From: Candidatus Acidiferrales bacterium
GTDB lineage: Bacteria; Acidobacteriota; Terriglobia; Acidiferrales; UBA7541
Reading direction: 5' to 3'
Length of the DNA stretch: 6,504 nucleotides
Assembly (NCBI GenBank): GCA_955651735.1
Contig: CATPAM010000534.1
Coordinates: 1 to 6,504, forward strand
The notes beneath the pieces were generated by a model that searched no databases, had not been told where the DNA came from, and saw only the letters and a program-made list of their open reading frames with translations. A program made the position numbers and the translations under genes. Shown here piece after piece: positions 5,886 through 6,504 of the stretch (its first letter is position 1; every line of letters starts with the position of its first letter).

Positions 5886-5898
5886 GTGTCGTCGACAC
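5886..5898. repeat. Short palindrome GTGTCG-T-CGACAC
   Basis: Two 6-base arms flank a single central base, giving a perfect 13-base inverted repeat just after the 5854-5876 hairpin. The arms are too close to form an RNA hairpin. The shape suits a dimeric DNA-binding protein, but no regulator is encoded nearby and it may be chance. The rest of the 5810-6060 gap shows nothing else that I can support beyond a weak TAGAAT -10-like box at 6032-6037. Confidence 0.3.
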
Positions 5899-6060
5899 AA
5901 GAGGTGAAACGCCGCTGCATGCGAGCGCGCCTCGGCGCTTCCAATCTGATCCACAGCAAATTGCGCGGCAGCATTGGGGATAGCGCGGGTTGCCGTGGCG
6001 GTCGCACGCGACGCATACTGCGAGCGAGGGCTAGAATACGGGCAAGGCTCGGAGGATGGT

Positions 6061-6348
6061 ATGCCAGCGAAGAAATTGAGTGATGGCGAAGTGCAGGAGC
6101 GGCTGAAAACGGCGAAGGGGTGGAGCCTGGTGAATGGGAAATTGCACCGGGAGTTCCAGTGTAAGGATTTTGTGGCGGCGTTTGGGAACATGACACGGGT
6201 GGCGCTGGTGGCCGAGTCGATGAACCATCACCCGGAATGGTTCAACGTGTGGAACAAAGTGGTGATCGATTTGAACACGCACAGCGTGAAGGGGATTAGC
6301 GATTACGATTTTACGCTGGCGGGGAAGATCGATGAGATTTTTGGCTGA
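6061..6348 (+). CDS. phhB: Pterin-4a-carbinolamine dehydratase (4a-hydroxytetrahydrobiopterin dehydratase)
   Basis: The 95-residue cytoplasmic enzyme dehydrates 4a-hydroxytetrahydropterin to the quinonoid dihydropterin, recycling the cofactor used by aromatic amino-acid hydroxylases. The family signature is intact: E52-S-M-N-H56-H57-P-E-W, then V-x-I-x-L-x-T-H74 and a D-Y-D-F-x-L-A ending. The spacing between H56 and H74 (18 residues) equals that of the catalytic His61 and His79 of the mammalian enzyme. The length is typical (95-115 residues). The ATG at 6061 was chosen because GGAGGA (6051-6056) stands four bases before it and the usual KLSDGEVQERL N-terminus begins there; the frame is open further upstream but with no ribosome site. 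No phenylalanine hydroxylase or pterin biosynthesis gene is in the window, so its partner is unknown. In bacteria lacking such hydroxylases, the family is thought to act in molybdopterin or other pterin metabolism. Confidence 0.93.
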   Translation: MPAKKLSDGEVQERLKTAKGWSLVNGKLHREFQCKDFVAAFGNMTRVALVAESMNHHPEWFNVWNKVVIDLNTHSVKGISDYDFTLAGKIDEIFG

Positions 6349-6390
6349 ATCAATCGGGCTCAAGAGTTAGGTGGTCAAGCCGAAGCATTG

Positions 6391-6452
6391 AGCCGCGAGC
6401 AGGTGTCGGCGGATTATTTGCAGTGGTAACTGAACGCTCGCCGCGGCTTTTT
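6391..6452 (+). terminator. Possible terminator with long loop after the dehydratase gene
   Basis: AGCCGCG (6391-6397) pairs with CGCGGCT (6442-6448), and the T-run TTTTT (6448-6452) begins at the end of the stem. GAGC next to the left arm can also pair with GCTC (6436-6439) if a small bulge is allowed. The loop of about 44 bases is unusually long for an intrinsic terminator, so this could instead be a structured 3' region. It begins 43 bases after the stop at 6348. The remaining bases to the window end show no supported gene. Confidence 0.4.
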
Positions 6453-6504
6453 GCGCAGGCGCTTCTGCTGACACAGCCAATAAGAATCATGCACGGTTTC
6501 CGGC

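Noticed and set aside
5742..6196. Minus-strand frames (149 and 109 codons) across the 5810-6060 gap
   Set aside because: They have no ribosome sites, low-complexity translations, and overlap two well-supported plus-strand genes.
6355..6504. Minus-strand frame from the right edge reading MILIGCVSRSACAKSR
   Set aside because: It is short, has no ribosome site, crosses the stem at 6391-6448, and lies on the strand opposite the T-run. I could not tie it to a known family.

Overview
The window reads as chromosomal DNA of a GC-rich soil-type bacterium, most likely an Acidobacteriota member. That assignment is inference. It rests on the gene mix (a small deoxynucleoside kinase, an exported S9 peptidase, a YncE-like beta-propeller with the GVHGIAVASDLGRGFTSNGR signature, and a short exported protein with a DYHNWDDNENRAW core), on strong GGAGG-type ribosome sites, and on short GC-rich hairpins between genes. 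No rRNA, tRNA, CRISPR array, transposase, integrase or phage gene was seen.

Layout, left to right. Positions 1-163 hold no gene I can support. A deoxynucleoside kinase runs leftward (164-856) from an extended -10 promoter. A 386-base gap carries several small inverted repeats. A rightward pair of reading frames follows: a short signal-peptide-like frame (1243-1413) overlaps by GTGA a small membrane-type protein (1410-1862). A strong hairpin with T-runs on both sides (1904-1943) separates this pair from the leftward YncE-like propeller (1960-2994), so it probably terminates transcription from both directions. Next is a leftward S9 family peptidase (3247-5304) with a complete catalytic triad and a textbook ribosome site. 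Divergent from it is a small exported protein of unknown function (5528-5809). Last is pterin-4a-carbinolamine dehydratase (6061-6348), followed by a stem with a T-run.

The genes do not form one pathway. Four of the products (the 1243/1410 pair, YncE-like, S9 peptidase, small 93-residue protein) appear to be exported or membrane-associated. The two cytoplasmic enzymes are housekeeping salvage or cofactor-recycling functions. Spacings of 220-390 bases and frequent strand changes suggest mostly single-gene transcripts. I found no convincing new biological system. The points most worth checking are the split signal peptide at 1243-1413, the hairpin elements between genes, and the paired cysteines in the propeller.
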